In this document: positions 44,846 through 52,701 of the stretch, piece after piece
Layout of the letters: the number at the start of each line of letters is the position of its first letter
Position numbering within the stretch: position 1 is the stretch's first letter
From: an uncultured Collinsella sp.
GTDB lineage: Bacteria > Actinomycetota > Coriobacteriia > Coriobacteriales > Coriobacteriaceae
DNA: 64,000 nt
Direction of reading: 5' to 3'
Assembly: GCA_900544095.1 (NCBI GenBank)
Contig: UQTV01000001.1
Location: 898,118 to 962,117 of the forward strand
Translations under genes and position numbers: made by a program
Notes under the pieces: generated by a model
The model's input: the letters and a program-made list of their open reading frames with translations, nothing else
Databases searched by the model: none
Told to the model about the DNA's origin: nothing

Positions 44846-44912
44846 GTCCCACCGCCCCTACCATTTGGCTTTTACGGGCCCGTGTCCCTTTGGGATGCGG
44901 GCTCGTTTCTTT
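44846..44912 (+). repeat. Second copy of the tRNA-Leu 3' end plus terminator
   Basis: GTCCCACCGCCCCTACCA (44846-44863) repeats the last 18 bases of the tRNA exactly, and the following terminator (ACGGGCCCG...CGGGCTCGTTTCTTT) is a diverged copy of 44678-44717. The tRNA body is missing. It could be an attachment-site duplication or the relic of a second tRNA gene. Confidence 0.85.
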
Positions 44913-44931
44913 CGGACGCCGTCAAGCCTCT

Positions 44932-45000
44932 AAGTTGCGGTGGAATAGGGACTGTTTGGGGCCCGAAAGGGCGATTTTAGTCCGTATTTCACCGCAACTT
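44932..45000. repeat. Long hairpin at the end of the ppx gene
   Basis: AAGTTGCGGTGGAATAGGGACT and AAGTTGCGGTGAAATACGGACT (complement of the right end) match at 20 of 22 places, enclosing about 25 bases with GGGCCCGAAAGGGC. It touches the ppx-like stop at 45003 and could terminate that gene. Confidence 0.7.
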
Positions 45001-45002
45001 AT

Positions 45003-46004
45003 TTAAAGGGTGCTGAGAGCGGGGGTCCAGGCGATGGTGGGAATGGCACCGTCGAGAGTCTCGTTGATAGTGGCAGCCATACCGGCGAGGAGGCTGTTCT
45101 CACTTACGGTGAGCGTCTTGTAGCCGCCGGCTCGCATGAGCTCGCGAATCACCACGGCGCCGGCCAGAATCACGCCCGCGCGTTTGGGCTGTACACCCGG
45201 TAGCGCGGCGATACCCTCCACATCCAGCGTAGACATACGATCGATGGCGGCCGAGATCTGCTCCATCGTAAGCTCGCGCAGGTGCACAAAGTTCGAGTCG
45301 TACGGCTCCAGTTCGTGGACCAGCGCCACGAGCGTGGTGACGGTACCGCCCACCGCAACGAGGCGCTCGGCGCGCTCAAAGTCGCTGGGCAGGCCCTCAA
45401 AATAGGCGGAGAACTGCTCGCCTGCCCACGCGGCAGCGGCAGTAAGCTCGCCGCGTGCGGGCGGCAGTGCCGAGAAAAATCGCTCCGTCACACGGCGACA
45501 ACCGATGTCCAGCGAACGCGTGCCCTCCAGCGCAAAGACCCCACGCTCCAGCGCATAGACGCCCGTCGCGAGCTCCGTGGATCCGCCGCCCGAATCGGCA
45601 ACGATGATGCGCTCGCCCGCAAAGTCGTGTGCCACGCCAAAAAACGTCAGGCGCGCCTCGACCTCGCCCGGAATCACCTGCGGCTCGAGCCCCAGCTCGC
45701 GCAGGCCGTCCAGCAGTAGCGCGGCATTGGACGCATCACGCGCGGCACTCGTGCACGTGGTGCAGATGCACGCGGCCCCAAAGGCACGGGCCTCGTCCAC
45801 AAACATTCGGCACGCAGCGAGCACGCGCTCAACGGCCGCCTCGCAAAAGCGCCCCGTCGCGTCCACGCCCTCGCCCAAGTCGGTGATCTCGGTATGCTTG
45901 GACGATTCCACGATCGCCCCGGCCTCGACCTGCGCCAGCACCAGTCGCGACGACACCGTTCCCAGGTCGATCGCGGCTACCTTATAGCGTTTGCAATCTG
46001 CCAT
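45003..46004 (-). CDS. Ppx/GppA-family exopolyphosphatase/pppGpp phosphatase
   Basis: 333 residues. AAIDLGTVSSRLVLAQV at the N-terminus (phosphate 1 loop), CTTCTSAARDASN, IVADSGGGSTELA (phosphate 2) and LVAVGGTVTTLVAL (near 220) place it in the ASKHA-fold Ppx/GppA family. The short form lacks the C-terminal HD-like domain of E. coli Ppx. It hydrolyses polyphosphate or pppGpp; which one cannot be told. It is the last gene after the DivIC-like gene, 20 bases apart. Confidence 0.88.
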   Translation of the reverse strand: MADCKRYKVAAIDLGTVSSRLVLAQVEAGAIVESSKHTEITDLGEGVDATGRFCEAAVERVLAACRMFVDEARAFGAACICTTCTSAARDASNAALLLDGLRELGLEPQVIPGEVEARLTFFGVAHDFAGERIIVADSGGGSTELATGVYALERGVFALEGTRSLDIGCRRVTERFFSALPPARGELTAAAAWAGEQFSAYFEGLPSDFERAERLVAVGGTVTTLVALVHELEPYDSNFVHLRELTMEQISAAIDRMSTLDVEGIAALPGVQPKRAGVILAGAVVIRELMRAGGYKTLTVSENSLLAGMAATINETLDGAIPTIAWTPALSTL

Positions 46005-46024
46005 TGCGGGCTCCCCTCCGGGCG

Positions 46025-46786
46025 CTATTTGCCGTTGGACACGACCGTCTGGCCCTCGACGCCGTTAAACCCAAACAGCATGTCGAGCGCTTGGATGTAC
46101 CACGGCGCGTCCTTACCGACTTCTTCGATTTCCTTGGCAACTTCGCTGGCCTTCTTGGCGTTCGACGACTTCTGGCTCGACGAGGCATCCGAATCGCCGT
46201 CCAGGCCCTGCACTTCAATCCTCTTCTCGCCGGGCATCACCAAGCCCAGGTCCTCGGATGCCGCATCCTTGATACCCTCCTCCGAGAGCAGCTTGTCGAC
46301 GCTTTTTTGCAGCCCATCATTGTATTGCTGGCGAATCTCGACCTGCTTGGTCAAGATATCGCTCGAACGCTTTGCCACGTACAGGTCGCGCACGGGGAAA
46401 TACAGGCTCACGAGCACCAGGGCAACGACAATGCCGATGAATAGCCCTCGCTGAGGACCGTGGGTAAAGTCGTAGATCGCCTTGACCACCGCGTTGTCGT
46501 TGGCGTAGTGCATAAAGTCCGAGCCCGAAAAACGGTTCGAAGGCCTGCTCGACCTATCGTGCGTTTGAGCCGACGAGCGCTGAGCATGCGACGAACGTGC
46601 CGGGCGCACTGGTCCATCTGTCGAAGTATTCACTTGAGCATTGGGGCGCGAGGTACTTGTCGGGCGCTGCGTGGAGCGGTCGGTGCCGGCGTAGGCGGAC
46701 CCACCGAGCTGCACCGTGCGCGCACGGCGAGGCGACGGCTCACGCGAACCGGTGGAATAGTACCTGTTGTCGTAAATCTGATCCAT
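46025..46786 (-). CDS. FtsB/DivIC-like septum formation protein
   Basis: The start at 46786 gives 253 residues. A Ser/Arg-rich cytoplasmic N-terminus (about 1-105) precedes one membrane helix (GLFIGIVVALVLVSLYFPV, about 113-131) and a coiled coil (KQVEIRQQYNDGLQKSVDKLL), then the MPGEKRIEV segment typical of actinobacterial DivIC/FtsB proteins. It should act in the divisome with FtsL/FtsQ at the membrane. The long N-terminal extension is usual for the group. Position between eno and ppx matches actinobacterial gene order. Confidence 0.8.
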   Translation of the reverse strand: MDQIYDNRYYSTGSREPSPRRARTVQLGGSAYAGTDRSTQRPTSTSRPNAQVNTSTDGPVRPARSSHAQRSSAQTHDRSSRPSNRFSGSDFMHYANDNAVVKAIYDFTHGPQRGLFIGIVVALVLVSLYFPVRDLYVAKRSSDILTKQVEIRQQYNDGLQKSVDKLLSEEGIKDAASEDLGLVMPGEKRIEVQGLDGDSDASSSQKSSNAKKASEVAKEIEEVGKDAPWYIQALDMLFGFNGVEGQTVVSNGK

Positions 46787-46876
46787 GTGCGCCTTGTGCG
46801 GTTGAGGTTTGTTTGCGCTAAGTATTCTAGTTATAGCACGAGCGCCCGCACCGCCTTCGCCAGCCTTTGCTCGACA

Positions 46877-46910
46877 TAAAAAAGGCGCTGAGCCATATGG
46901 CCCAGCGCCC
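46877..46910 (-). terminator. Terminator of the enolase gene
   Basis: Minus strand: GGCGCTGGGCC and GGCTCAGCGCC (one mismatch) with a 4-base ATAT loop, followed by six T. It lies about 60 bases after the eno stop. Confidence 0.9.
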
Positions 46911-46971
46911 AATGGCGGCCATCAGAAGTGGAGCGGAGCCGAGTCAGCCCCGCCCCCGCACACGCCGCTGC

Positions 46972-48261
46972 CTAGCGAATGTTGTAGAACGCAGACTTGC
47001 CGGCGTAGCGCGCGCTACCCTCGAGCTCGTCCTCGATGCGGATGAGCTGGTTGTATTTGGCAATACGGTCGCTGCGGCACGGAGCGCCCGACTTGATCTG
47101 GCCGGCGTTAACACCCACGACCAGGTCAGCAATGGTGGAGTCCTCGGTCTCGCCGGAACGGTGGCTCACGATGCAAGCGTAGCCGGCCTCCTTGGCAGTC
47201 TCGATAGCCTCGAGCGACTCGGTGAGCGTGCCAATCTGGTTGACCTTGACCAGGATCGCATTGGCGGCGCCCAGCTCGATGCCCTTCTTAAGGCGCTCGG
47301 TGTTGGTGACGAACAGGTCGTCGCCCACCAGCTGCACTTTGTTGCCAATGCGGCGGGTAAGCTCAACCCAGCCGTCCCAGTCCTCCTCGGCCATGCCGTC
47401 CTCGATGGAGATGATGGGATAGGTGTCGACGAGCTTCTCCCAGTAATCGACCATCTGAGCGCTCGTATACTCAACGCCCTCGCCCTTGAGCTCGTACATG
47501 CCGGTCTCGGCGTTGTAGAACTCGGTCGAGGCCGGGTCCATGGCGTACATGAAGTCGACGCCGGGCTTAAAGCCAGCCTTCTCGACGGCCTTGGTGATGT
47601 ACTCGAACGGCTCGGCATTGGTCTTAAGGTTGGGGGCAAAGCCGCCCTCGTCGCCCACGCCGCCGCCCAGGCCGGCCTCGTGCAGCACGCCCTTGAGGGT
47701 GTGGTATACCTCGGCGCACCAACGCAGGCCCTCGGCAAAACTCGGGGCGCCCACCGGCATGATCATGAACTCCTGGAAGTCAACGTTGTTGTCGGCATGC
47801 ACGCCGCCGTTGAGGATATTCATCATAGGCGTGGGCAGCAGGTGGGCGTTAACGCCGCCCAGGTACTGGTACAGCGACAGGCCCGCCGACTCTGCCGCAG
47901 CGCGGGCAACGGCCAGCGACACGCCCAGAATGGCGTTAGCGCCGAGCTTGGTCTTGTTGGGTGTACCGTCCGCGGCGATCAGCGCGGCGTCAATGGCACG
48001 CTGATCGAAGGCATCGAGGCCCACGACGGCGTTGGCGCACTCGTTGTTGACGTGCTCGACGGCCTGCGAAACGCCCTTGCCCAGGTAGCGACCCTTGTCG
48101 CCGTCGCGCAGCTCACATGCCTCAAAGGCGCCGGTCGAAGCGCCCGAAGGCACCATCGCGCGACCGAAGCTGCCGTCCTCGAGCACGACCTCGACCTCGA
48201 CGGTGGGGTTGCCGCGGCTGTCGAGCACCTCACGACCGTAGACGTCCAAAATATCGCTCAT
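46972..48261 (-). CDS. eno: Enolase
   Basis: 429 residues, full length. It shows SRGNPTVEVEV and GASTGAFEA near the start (substrate loop), the metal ligands in the D-E-D set (SIEDGMAEEDWDGW, LVGDDLFVTN), the catalytic Lys in ILVKVNQIGTLTE, and SHRSGETEDSTIADL near the end. It converts 2-phosphoglycerate to phosphoenolpyruvate in glycolysis; the product also feeds the PTS encoded at 61-64 kb. Starts behind GGGAGA and is monocistronic, with its own terminator. Confidence 0.98.
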   Translation of the reverse strand: MSDILDVYGREVLDSRGNPTVEVEVVLEDGSFGRAMVPSGASTGAFEACELRDGDKGRYLGKGVSQAVEHVNNECANAVVGLDAFDQRAIDAALIAADGTPNKTKLGANAILGVSLAVARAAAESAGLSLYQYLGGVNAHLLPTPMMNILNGGVHADNNVDFQEFMIMPVGAPSFAEGLRWCAEVYHTLKGVLHEAGLGGGVGDEGGFAPNLKTNAEPFEYITKAVEKAGFKPGVDFMYAMDPASTEFYNAETGMYELKGEGVEYTSAQMVDYWEKLVDTYPIISIEDGMAEEDWDGWVELTRRIGNKVQLVGDDLFVTNTERLKKGIELGAANAILVKVNQIGTLTESLEAIETAKEAGYACIVSHRSGETEDSTIADLVVGVNAGQIKSGAPCRSDRIAKYNQLIRIEDELEGSARYAGKSAFYNIR

Positions 48262-48400
48262 GTTGTCTCCCTCTCACTTGGAAACGTAGTGGATGCAAGC
48301 GACCGGCTGACCGTGCACCGTCGGTGCGTCTCCGTAAGTTAGCCATGTCGCACTTTTTGCATTATGCCCTAAGTTAGCCGAGGGATACACTTGATTTTCG

Positions 48401-48446
48401 AAAAATTTAGCGGGAACGATGAGGCGTGTCAGCCCGTCGTTCCCGC
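48401..48446 (-). terminator. Terminator of the LarC2-YfcE-MazG gene group
   Basis: Minus strand: GCGGGAACGA pairs with TCGTTCCCGC around 17 bases, followed by TAAATTTTT. It begins five bases after the mazG stop at 48451. Confidence 0.8.
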
Positions 48447-48450
48447 AGTC

Positions 48451-49311
48451 TTACTCCTCCGCCTTTGCGGCATCCCACAGGTCGTTGAGGCCGTGGGTCG
48501 AAAGCTCGGCAAGATCCACGTGGGCGTCAGCCGCCATCCGCTCCATTGCAGCCCAACGGCGACGGAACTTTGCCGTGCTGGCGCGAAGGGCGCTCTCGGC
48601 GTCGATGCCCTCTTTGCGTGCAACGTTGACCAAGGCAAAGAGCAGGTCGCCAAACTCCATCTCGCGCTCGGGCGAGCCGGGAGCCTCGGCCTCAAACTCG
48701 GCACGCTCCTCGGCGACCTCGTCCCACACATCCTGGACCGTCTCCCACTCAAAGCCCACGGCAGCCGCCTTGCGCGACACCTTCTGAGCCTGCATCAGCG
48801 CCGGCAGATGCGTGGGCACGCCGTCGAGCAGGCCCTCGGGTGCAGCCTCGCCCGCCGCCACGGCCTTGTCCTTGGCAGCCTTCTCGGCAAGCTTGACCTC
48901 GTCCCAAATCTTGAGTACCTCGTCGGAGTTATCGGCATCCACATCACCAAACACATGCGGATGACGGCGAATGAGCTTGGCGTCGATATCGCGCGCCACG
49001 TCGGCCAGCGTAAACTCCCCGGCGTCCGCCGCGATCTGCGCATGCAGCACGACCTGCATGAGCACATCGCCCAGCTCCTCGCGCAGATGAGCCGCATCGT
49101 CCGCCTCGATGCAATCGAGCGCCTCGTAGGCCTCCTCGATCATGTTCTTGCCGATGCTCTGATGCGTCTGCTCGCGGTCCCACGGGCAGCCATCGGGCTG
49201 ACGCAGACGCCAGATGGTCTGCACCAGATGCTGCAGCCCGGTCGACGCGTCTACCAGCGTGGACAGATCGCGCGAGCCCTCGGCATTTTGCTGAGCCATG
49301 TGCTGCGCCAT
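48451..49311 (-). CDS. mazG: MazG nucleoside triphosphate pyrophosphohydrolase
   Basis: 286 residues; ATG seven bases after GGAGGAG, which lies in the end of the upstream phosphodiesterase gene. LRQPDGCPWDREQTHQSIGKNMIEEAYE (split domain, residues about 36-63) and LREELGDVLMQVVLHA carry the EExxE and ExxD metal-binding pattern, followed by a second, weaker MazG-like half. It hydrolyses NTPs and removes non-canonical or alarmone-related nucleotides. Transcription is linked to yfcE-like and larC2-like genes upstream. Confidence 0.95.
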   Translation of the reverse strand: MAQHMAQQNAEGSRDLSTLVDASTGLQHLVQTIWRLRQPDGCPWDREQTHQSIGKNMIEEAYEALDCIEADDAAHLREELGDVLMQVVLHAQIAADAGEFTLADVARDIDAKLIRRHPHVFGDVDADNSDEVLKIWDEVKLAEKAAKDKAVAAGEAAPEGLLDGVPTHLPALMQAQKVSRKAAAVGFEWETVQDVWDEVAEERAEFEAEAPGSPEREMEFGDLLFALVNVARKEGIDAESALRASTAKFRRRWAAMERMAADAHVDLAELSTHGLNDLWDAAKAEE

Positions 49312-49313
49312 GG

Positions 49314-49862
49314 CTACTCCTCCTCCATGACCACGTGGCGGAACGCGCCGCCATCGTAGATGCCGTAGCTGTGCGAGCCGTCCTTGGGGATGCTCACGCT
49401 ACCGGGGTTGAAGAGCCACAGGCCCGGGTGCGCGGCGCTCTCCTCGTTGACCTTGACGTGCGTGTGACCGTAGACGAGCGCGGAACCCTCGGGCAGCGCG
49501 GGCACGTGGTCGACGCTGTTGTGCATACCGGCGCCAAAAACGTGGCCGTGCGTCAGGAACAGTTCACGGCCGGTCTCGTCGAACAGCGTGGCGTAGTCCG
49601 CCATGACGGGGAAGTCGAGGACCATCTGGTCGACCTCGGCGTCGCAGTTGCCGCGCACCGCGATGATGCGATCGGCCAGGGCGTTGAGCAGCGGAATCAC
49701 GCGCTTGGGAGCATAGTCGCGCGGCAGGTCGTTGCGCGGACCATGGTAGAGCAGGTCGCCCAGCAGAACGATGCGGTCGGGCTGCTCGGACTCGATGGCG
49801 GTGACCAGGCGCTCGGTCCAGTATGCCGAGCCGTGGATGTCGGAGGCGATGAGGTATTTCAT
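49314..49862 (-). CDS. yfcE: YfcE-type metallophosphodiesterase
   Basis: 182 residues from the ATG at 49862. IASDIHG, LLGDLLYHGPRND, VRGNCDAEVD, LTHGHVFG and VYGHTHVK are the ordered metal-binding motifs of the YfcE/MJ0936 phosphodiesterases, and LFNPGSVSIPKDG completes the family signature. It hydrolyses phosphodiester model substrates; the natural one is unknown. Just upstream (49872-49918) is a short GGTGAGGTTGATGGGG-type tandem repeat. Confidence 0.93.
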   Translation of the reverse strand: MKYLIASDIHGSAYWTERLVTAIESEQPDRIVLLGDLLYHGPRNDLPRDYAPKRVIPLLNALADRIIAVRGNCDAEVDQMVLDFPVMADYATLFDETGRELFLTHGHVFGAGMHNSVDHVPALPEGSALVYGHTHVKVNEESAAHPGLWLFNPGSVSIPKDGSHSYGIYDGGAFRHVVMEEE

Positions 49863-49933
49863 GGTGGTCCTTTCGGTGAGGTTGATGGGGCGGGTGAGGT
49901 TGATGGGGTGGGTGAGGCGCGTCGCCGACCGTG

Positions 49934-50416
49934 TCACTCAAATTGCAGAGCCGCGGCTTGTGCTGCCTGCATCACGCGCTGGAGCGGCACACCGTGCTCG
50001 CGGGCAAGGCGGGCGCAGTCCTCGTACTCGGGCGCCGCGCGCTCGCTGCCGTCGGGCAGGGTTGCCACCTTAACGGACACCTCGCCCCAGGGCGTTGCGA
50101 CCTGCTCAAAGCGACGCGGCAGGCAAACGCGCTCCATGACCTGGCGCCGGATGCCATTGGTCGTGGTTTCCAAAAAGATAATCGTCTGCAGGCACTCGAT
50201 ATCCTCATGCGAGCAGATCACCTGCAGCTGCCAGCCGGGACGGCCCTTCTTGCAATAAACGGGCAGCCAGTGTACCTCGCGCGCACCCGCCTCGCGCAGG
50301 CGACCGGCGGCGTAGGCGAGTACCTCTGGCGACGCATCGTCGATGTCGCACTCCAGCTTGACGATGGTTTCGGGCGCATCGGTCTCGCGAGACAGCGGGG
50401 ATTTGCTATCGCATTG
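49934..50416 (-). CDS. LarC C-terminal-domain protein (nickel-pincer cofactor synthesis)
   Basis: The start at 50416 follows AAAGGA; 160 residues. KLECDIDDASPEVLAYAAGRL, PVYCKKGRPGWQL, IFLETTTNGIRRQ and APEYEDCARLA correspond to the C-terminal half of LarC (DUF111), which inserts nickel in the pincer cofactor of lactate racemase-like enzymes. The N-terminal half is absent here, and larB and larE are not in the window. In some species LarC is made as two pieces by frameshifting, but no N-terminal piece is seen upstream. A stand-alone remnant or a specialised protein. Confidence 0.75.
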   Translation of the reverse strand, partial: QCDSKSPLSRETDAPETIVKLECDIDDASPEVLAYAAGRLREAGAREVHWLPVYCKKGRPGWQLQVICSHEDIECLQTIIFLETTTNGIRRQVMERVCLPRRFEQVATPWGEVSVKVATLPDGSERAAPEYEDCARLAREHGVPLQRVMQAAQAAALQFE

Positions 50417-50528
50417 CATACGGTCCGGATCCTTTCCGCACGGGCTCATTTTGTTCATCCAAACGCTAGCACATCGGACGTGGCGCAGACGTGACTTTCG
50501 TCCATCGCCGCCCTCGCCCCTATCCAAA

Positions 50529-50588
50529 CGTGTACGTCAGCCTCCAAACATGTTATTTTTTGTCGGTTTTGGAGGCTGATGTACATGT
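50529..50588. repeat. Palindrome with 19-base arms
   Basis: GTGTACGTCAGCCTCCAAA and its near complement TTTGGAGGCTGATGTACAT (17 of 19 pairs) are separated by about 18 AT-rich bases. It lies upstream of the larC2-like gene and before the divergent PHP gene at 50721. Confidence 0.75.
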
Positions 50589-50720
50589 TTTGAGAGCGCA
50601 AGCGAGGCCGCACCGCGCGCCGCGCAGCCTTTCCAATCGATTTCGACCCCCGGCGTGCCCGGCGTGTTGAGAGCTGCGCCATTACAATGAAGCGGATTCG
50701 CTTGACGCAAAGGAGTCACC

Positions 50721-51632
50721 ATGCCCGCCTGCCCGCTGGTCGATTGCCATACTCATACCTCGTTCTCGGACGGGCACGCCTCGTTCGAGGACAACGTCCG
50801 TGCCGCTGCTGCCGCCGGCTGCCGCGTCATGGTCTCGACCGACCACCTTACCCTGCCCGCCAGTATGGATGCTAACTGCGAGGTGCAGGTCGTCGAGGGC
50901 GACTTGCCGGCACATCGTTTGGCCTTTGAGGACGCCCGCAAACTCGCCGCGCAGATTGCGCCGGAGCTCACCTTTATCTACGGTTTTGAATGCGATTGGT
51001 ACGAGGGCTGCGAGCCCTTGGTAGAGCACTGGTCCCAGGGCGCCGTCGTACGTCTGGGCAGCGTGCACTGGATTGGCAACCCGGACGATATTGCGGCAGG
51101 CGCCGCGGGCACGGCAGGGACAGAGGACGTCGCGCGCCCCGATACACCCGATTCCCTTTGCGGTTGGATCGACGACGATACCAACTTGCATGTTTGGGAA
51201 AACTTAGGCGTGCGCGGCGTGTGGGAGTGCTACGTCGACGACTGGTGCCGTGCTTGCGAAAGCTCACTCAACTTTGACGCGATGGCCCATCCCGACCTGG
51301 TCATGCGCTTTTCGAAGGACGGCTTTGCACCCGACTTTGACCCCGCGCCGTTTTGGGAGCAGATGGCCGAATGCGCCCACGATACGGGTCGCCGCGTTGA
51401 GGTCTCGACCGCCGCACCGCGCAAGGGGCTCGACGATTACTACCCCGCGACCGGGCTGTTGCGCCGCTTCGCCCATGCCGAGGTGCCCATCACCTTTGGC
51501 TCGGACGCGCACCGCGCCTGCGACATCTGCTGGAACATCCGCGAGGCCCAGGCCCACGCCTACGACTGCGGCTACCGGGCCTTCGATATCCCCCACCCCA
51601 CCGGCGAATGGGAATCCACGCCCCTCGCCTAA
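50721..51632 (+). CDS. hisK: PHP-family histidinol-phosphatase
   Basis: 303 residues behind AAAGGAG. Metal-binding PHP motifs appear in order: HTHTSFSDGH, STDHL, GFECDWYEG, GSVHWI, MAHPDLV and FGSDAH, as in HisJ/HisK histidinol phosphatases. It dephosphorylates histidinol phosphate to histidinol, the step before HisD. HisB here has only the dehydratase part, so this enzyme completes the pathway. It is convergent with the his operon, 27 bases from the hisE stop. Confidence 0.85.
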   Translation: MPACPLVDCHTHTSFSDGHASFEDNVRAAAAAGCRVMVSTDHLTLPASMDANCEVQVVEGDLPAHRLAFEDARKLAAQIAPELTFIYGFECDWYEGCEPLVEHWSQGAVVRLGSVHWIGNPDDIAAGAAGTAGTEDVARPDTPDSLCGWIDDDTNLHVWENLGVRGVWECYVDDWCRACESSLNFDAMAHPDLVMRFSKDGFAPDFDPAPFWEQMAECAHDTGRRVEVSTAAPRKGLDDYYPATGLLRRFAHAEVPITFGSDAHRACDICWNIREAQAHAYDCGYRAFDIPHPTGEWESTPLA

Positions 51633-51659
51633 CTAGTCGTTTAAGAACGTCCCCAATGA

Positions 51660-51977
51660 CTAGTGGCGGCGGGCGTTGAGTTCGCCGGCCAGTTCGTCGA
51701 GGGTGATGCCGTAGCGCTCGAGCGTCACGAGCAGGTGGTAGATCAGGTCGCCGGCCTCGTAGCGGATATGATCGTGGTCGTTATCCTTGCAGGCCATGAT
51801 CACCTCGCTCGCCTCCTCGGCAAGCTTCTTGAGAAGCTCGTCCTCGACGTCGGTCAGCAGACGCGCGGTATAGCTCTCCTGCGGCGATGCGTCGCGACGA
51901 CCGTGAATCACCTCGGCCAGTCCCGTCAGCGTCTCACCGATGTTTCCCGGCTGCACGTTAGCTGTTCTGACTCCCAT
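51660..51977 (-). CDS. hisE: Phosphoribosyl-ATP pyrophosphatase
   Basis: 105 residues behind AGAGGA. SYTARLLTD, KLAEEASEVIMACKD and IRYEAGDLIYHLLV are the MazG-like helices with the E-E-E-D metal ligands of HisE. It converts phosphoribosyl-ATP to phosphoribosyl-AMP (step 2). It is separate from HisI and is the last gene of the his operon. Confidence 0.96.
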   Translation of the reverse strand: MGVRTANVQPGNIGETLTGLAEVIHGRRDASPQESYTARLLTDVEDELLKKLAEEASEVIMACKDNDHDHIRYEAGDLIYHLLVTLERYGITLDELAGELNARRH

Positions 51978-51992
51978 GGTTATTTCCTCTCG

Positions 51993-52220
51993 TTACTGCA
52001 GCGTAAAGTAGGTACCGGTCTCATCGAACCGAGGCTTTGCGCCCTTTTTCTCAAAGAACTCGACGATGACGGCATGGGCCTCATTGAGCCTTTCCTTCTC
52101 GGCCTCGAGCCAAAGCGACTGCGCCCCGCAGGCATCAGTCAGGTGCACGCGGCATGGCACGCCCGCGCGGAGGAGCTCGGTGTTGCATTCGGCGACCTCG
52201 AACGGCGTCACGACTTTCAT
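51993..52220 (-). CDS. Small conserved-looking protein between hisI and hisE
   Basis: 75 residues, ATG behind GGGGGAG, overlapping hisI by four bases. It has CNTELL, CRVHLTDACG and a C-terminal RFDETGTYFTLQ. No known family is recognised. The tight placement with a strong ribosome site argues for a real gene made together with histidine enzymes. Confidence 0.75.
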   Translation of the reverse strand: MKVVTPFEVAECNTELLRAGVPCRVHLTDACGAQSLWLEAEKERLNEAHAVIVEFFEKKGAKPRFDETGTYFTLQ

Positions 52221-52558
52221 CGCACTCCCCCTTCCACGCGCTTAAAGAAGCAGGTACGGTTGCCGGTATGGCAGGCCGGGCCCGGTGAGTCCACCTTGAC
52301 CAGCAGCGTATCGCTATCGCAGTCGGCCCAGAGCTCCTTGACCTCCTGCATGTTGCCACTCGTCGCGCCCTTGTTCCAGAGCTCCTGACGGCTGCGACTC
52401 CAAAACCACGTGGTCCCGGTCTTGAGCGTCAGCCCCACCGATTCCTCGTTCATCCAAGCAACCATAAGCACCTCACCGGTGTCATATTGCTGAACCACAC
52501 AAGGAATCAGCCCGTGGGCGTCGTATTTAAGCTCGGTAGCATTTATTACCTCAGTCAT
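52217..52558 (-). CDS. hisI: Phosphoribosyl-AMP cyclohydrolase
   Basis: The start at 52558 has GGGAG five bases upstream; 113 residues. GLIPCVVQQYDTGEVLMVAWMNEES, TTWFWSRSRQELWNKGATSGN, DCDSDTLLVKV and PACHTGNRTCF carry the Asp and Cys ligands for Mg and Zn (positions split here for description). It opens the adenine ring (step 3). Monofunctional, with HisE separate. A long hairpin separates it from hisF. Confidence 0.96.
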   Translation of the reverse strand: MTEVINATELKYDAHGLIPCVVQQYDTGEVLMVAWMNEESVGLTLKTGTTWFWSRSRQELWNKGATSGNMQEVKELWADCDSDTLLVKVDSPGPACHTGNRTCFFKRVEGGVR

Positions 52559-52609
52559 CATTTCTCCCAAGTAACAAACGAAATCCCACAGGTCGGCGAG
52601 GGTTGTCCA

Positions 52610-52689
52610 GGTGCCGCAGGTTGCCGCGAAAGAGGAGCGACGCGTACTTTGGTACGCGAGCGACGGTTTGAGCGGCAAGATGCGGTGCC
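52610..52689. repeat. 80-nt hairpin in the hisF-hisI gap
   Basis: Nested arms: GGTGCCGCAGGTTGCCGC with GCGGCAAGATGCGGTGCC, and an inner perfect CGCGTAC-TTTG-GTACGCG (52641-52658). It fills most of the 143-base gap, the largest inside the operon. Confidence 0.75.
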
Positions 52690-52701
52690 TAAGCCGCAGC
52701 A

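Noticed and set aside
44846..44863. Second tRNA-Leu gene
   Set aside because: Only the last 18 bases are present; D-arm, anticodon arm and acceptor 5' strand are missing.
46867..48342. 491-codon plus-strand frame over enolase
   Set aside because: Antisense of a conserved gene; no start signal and low-complexity product.
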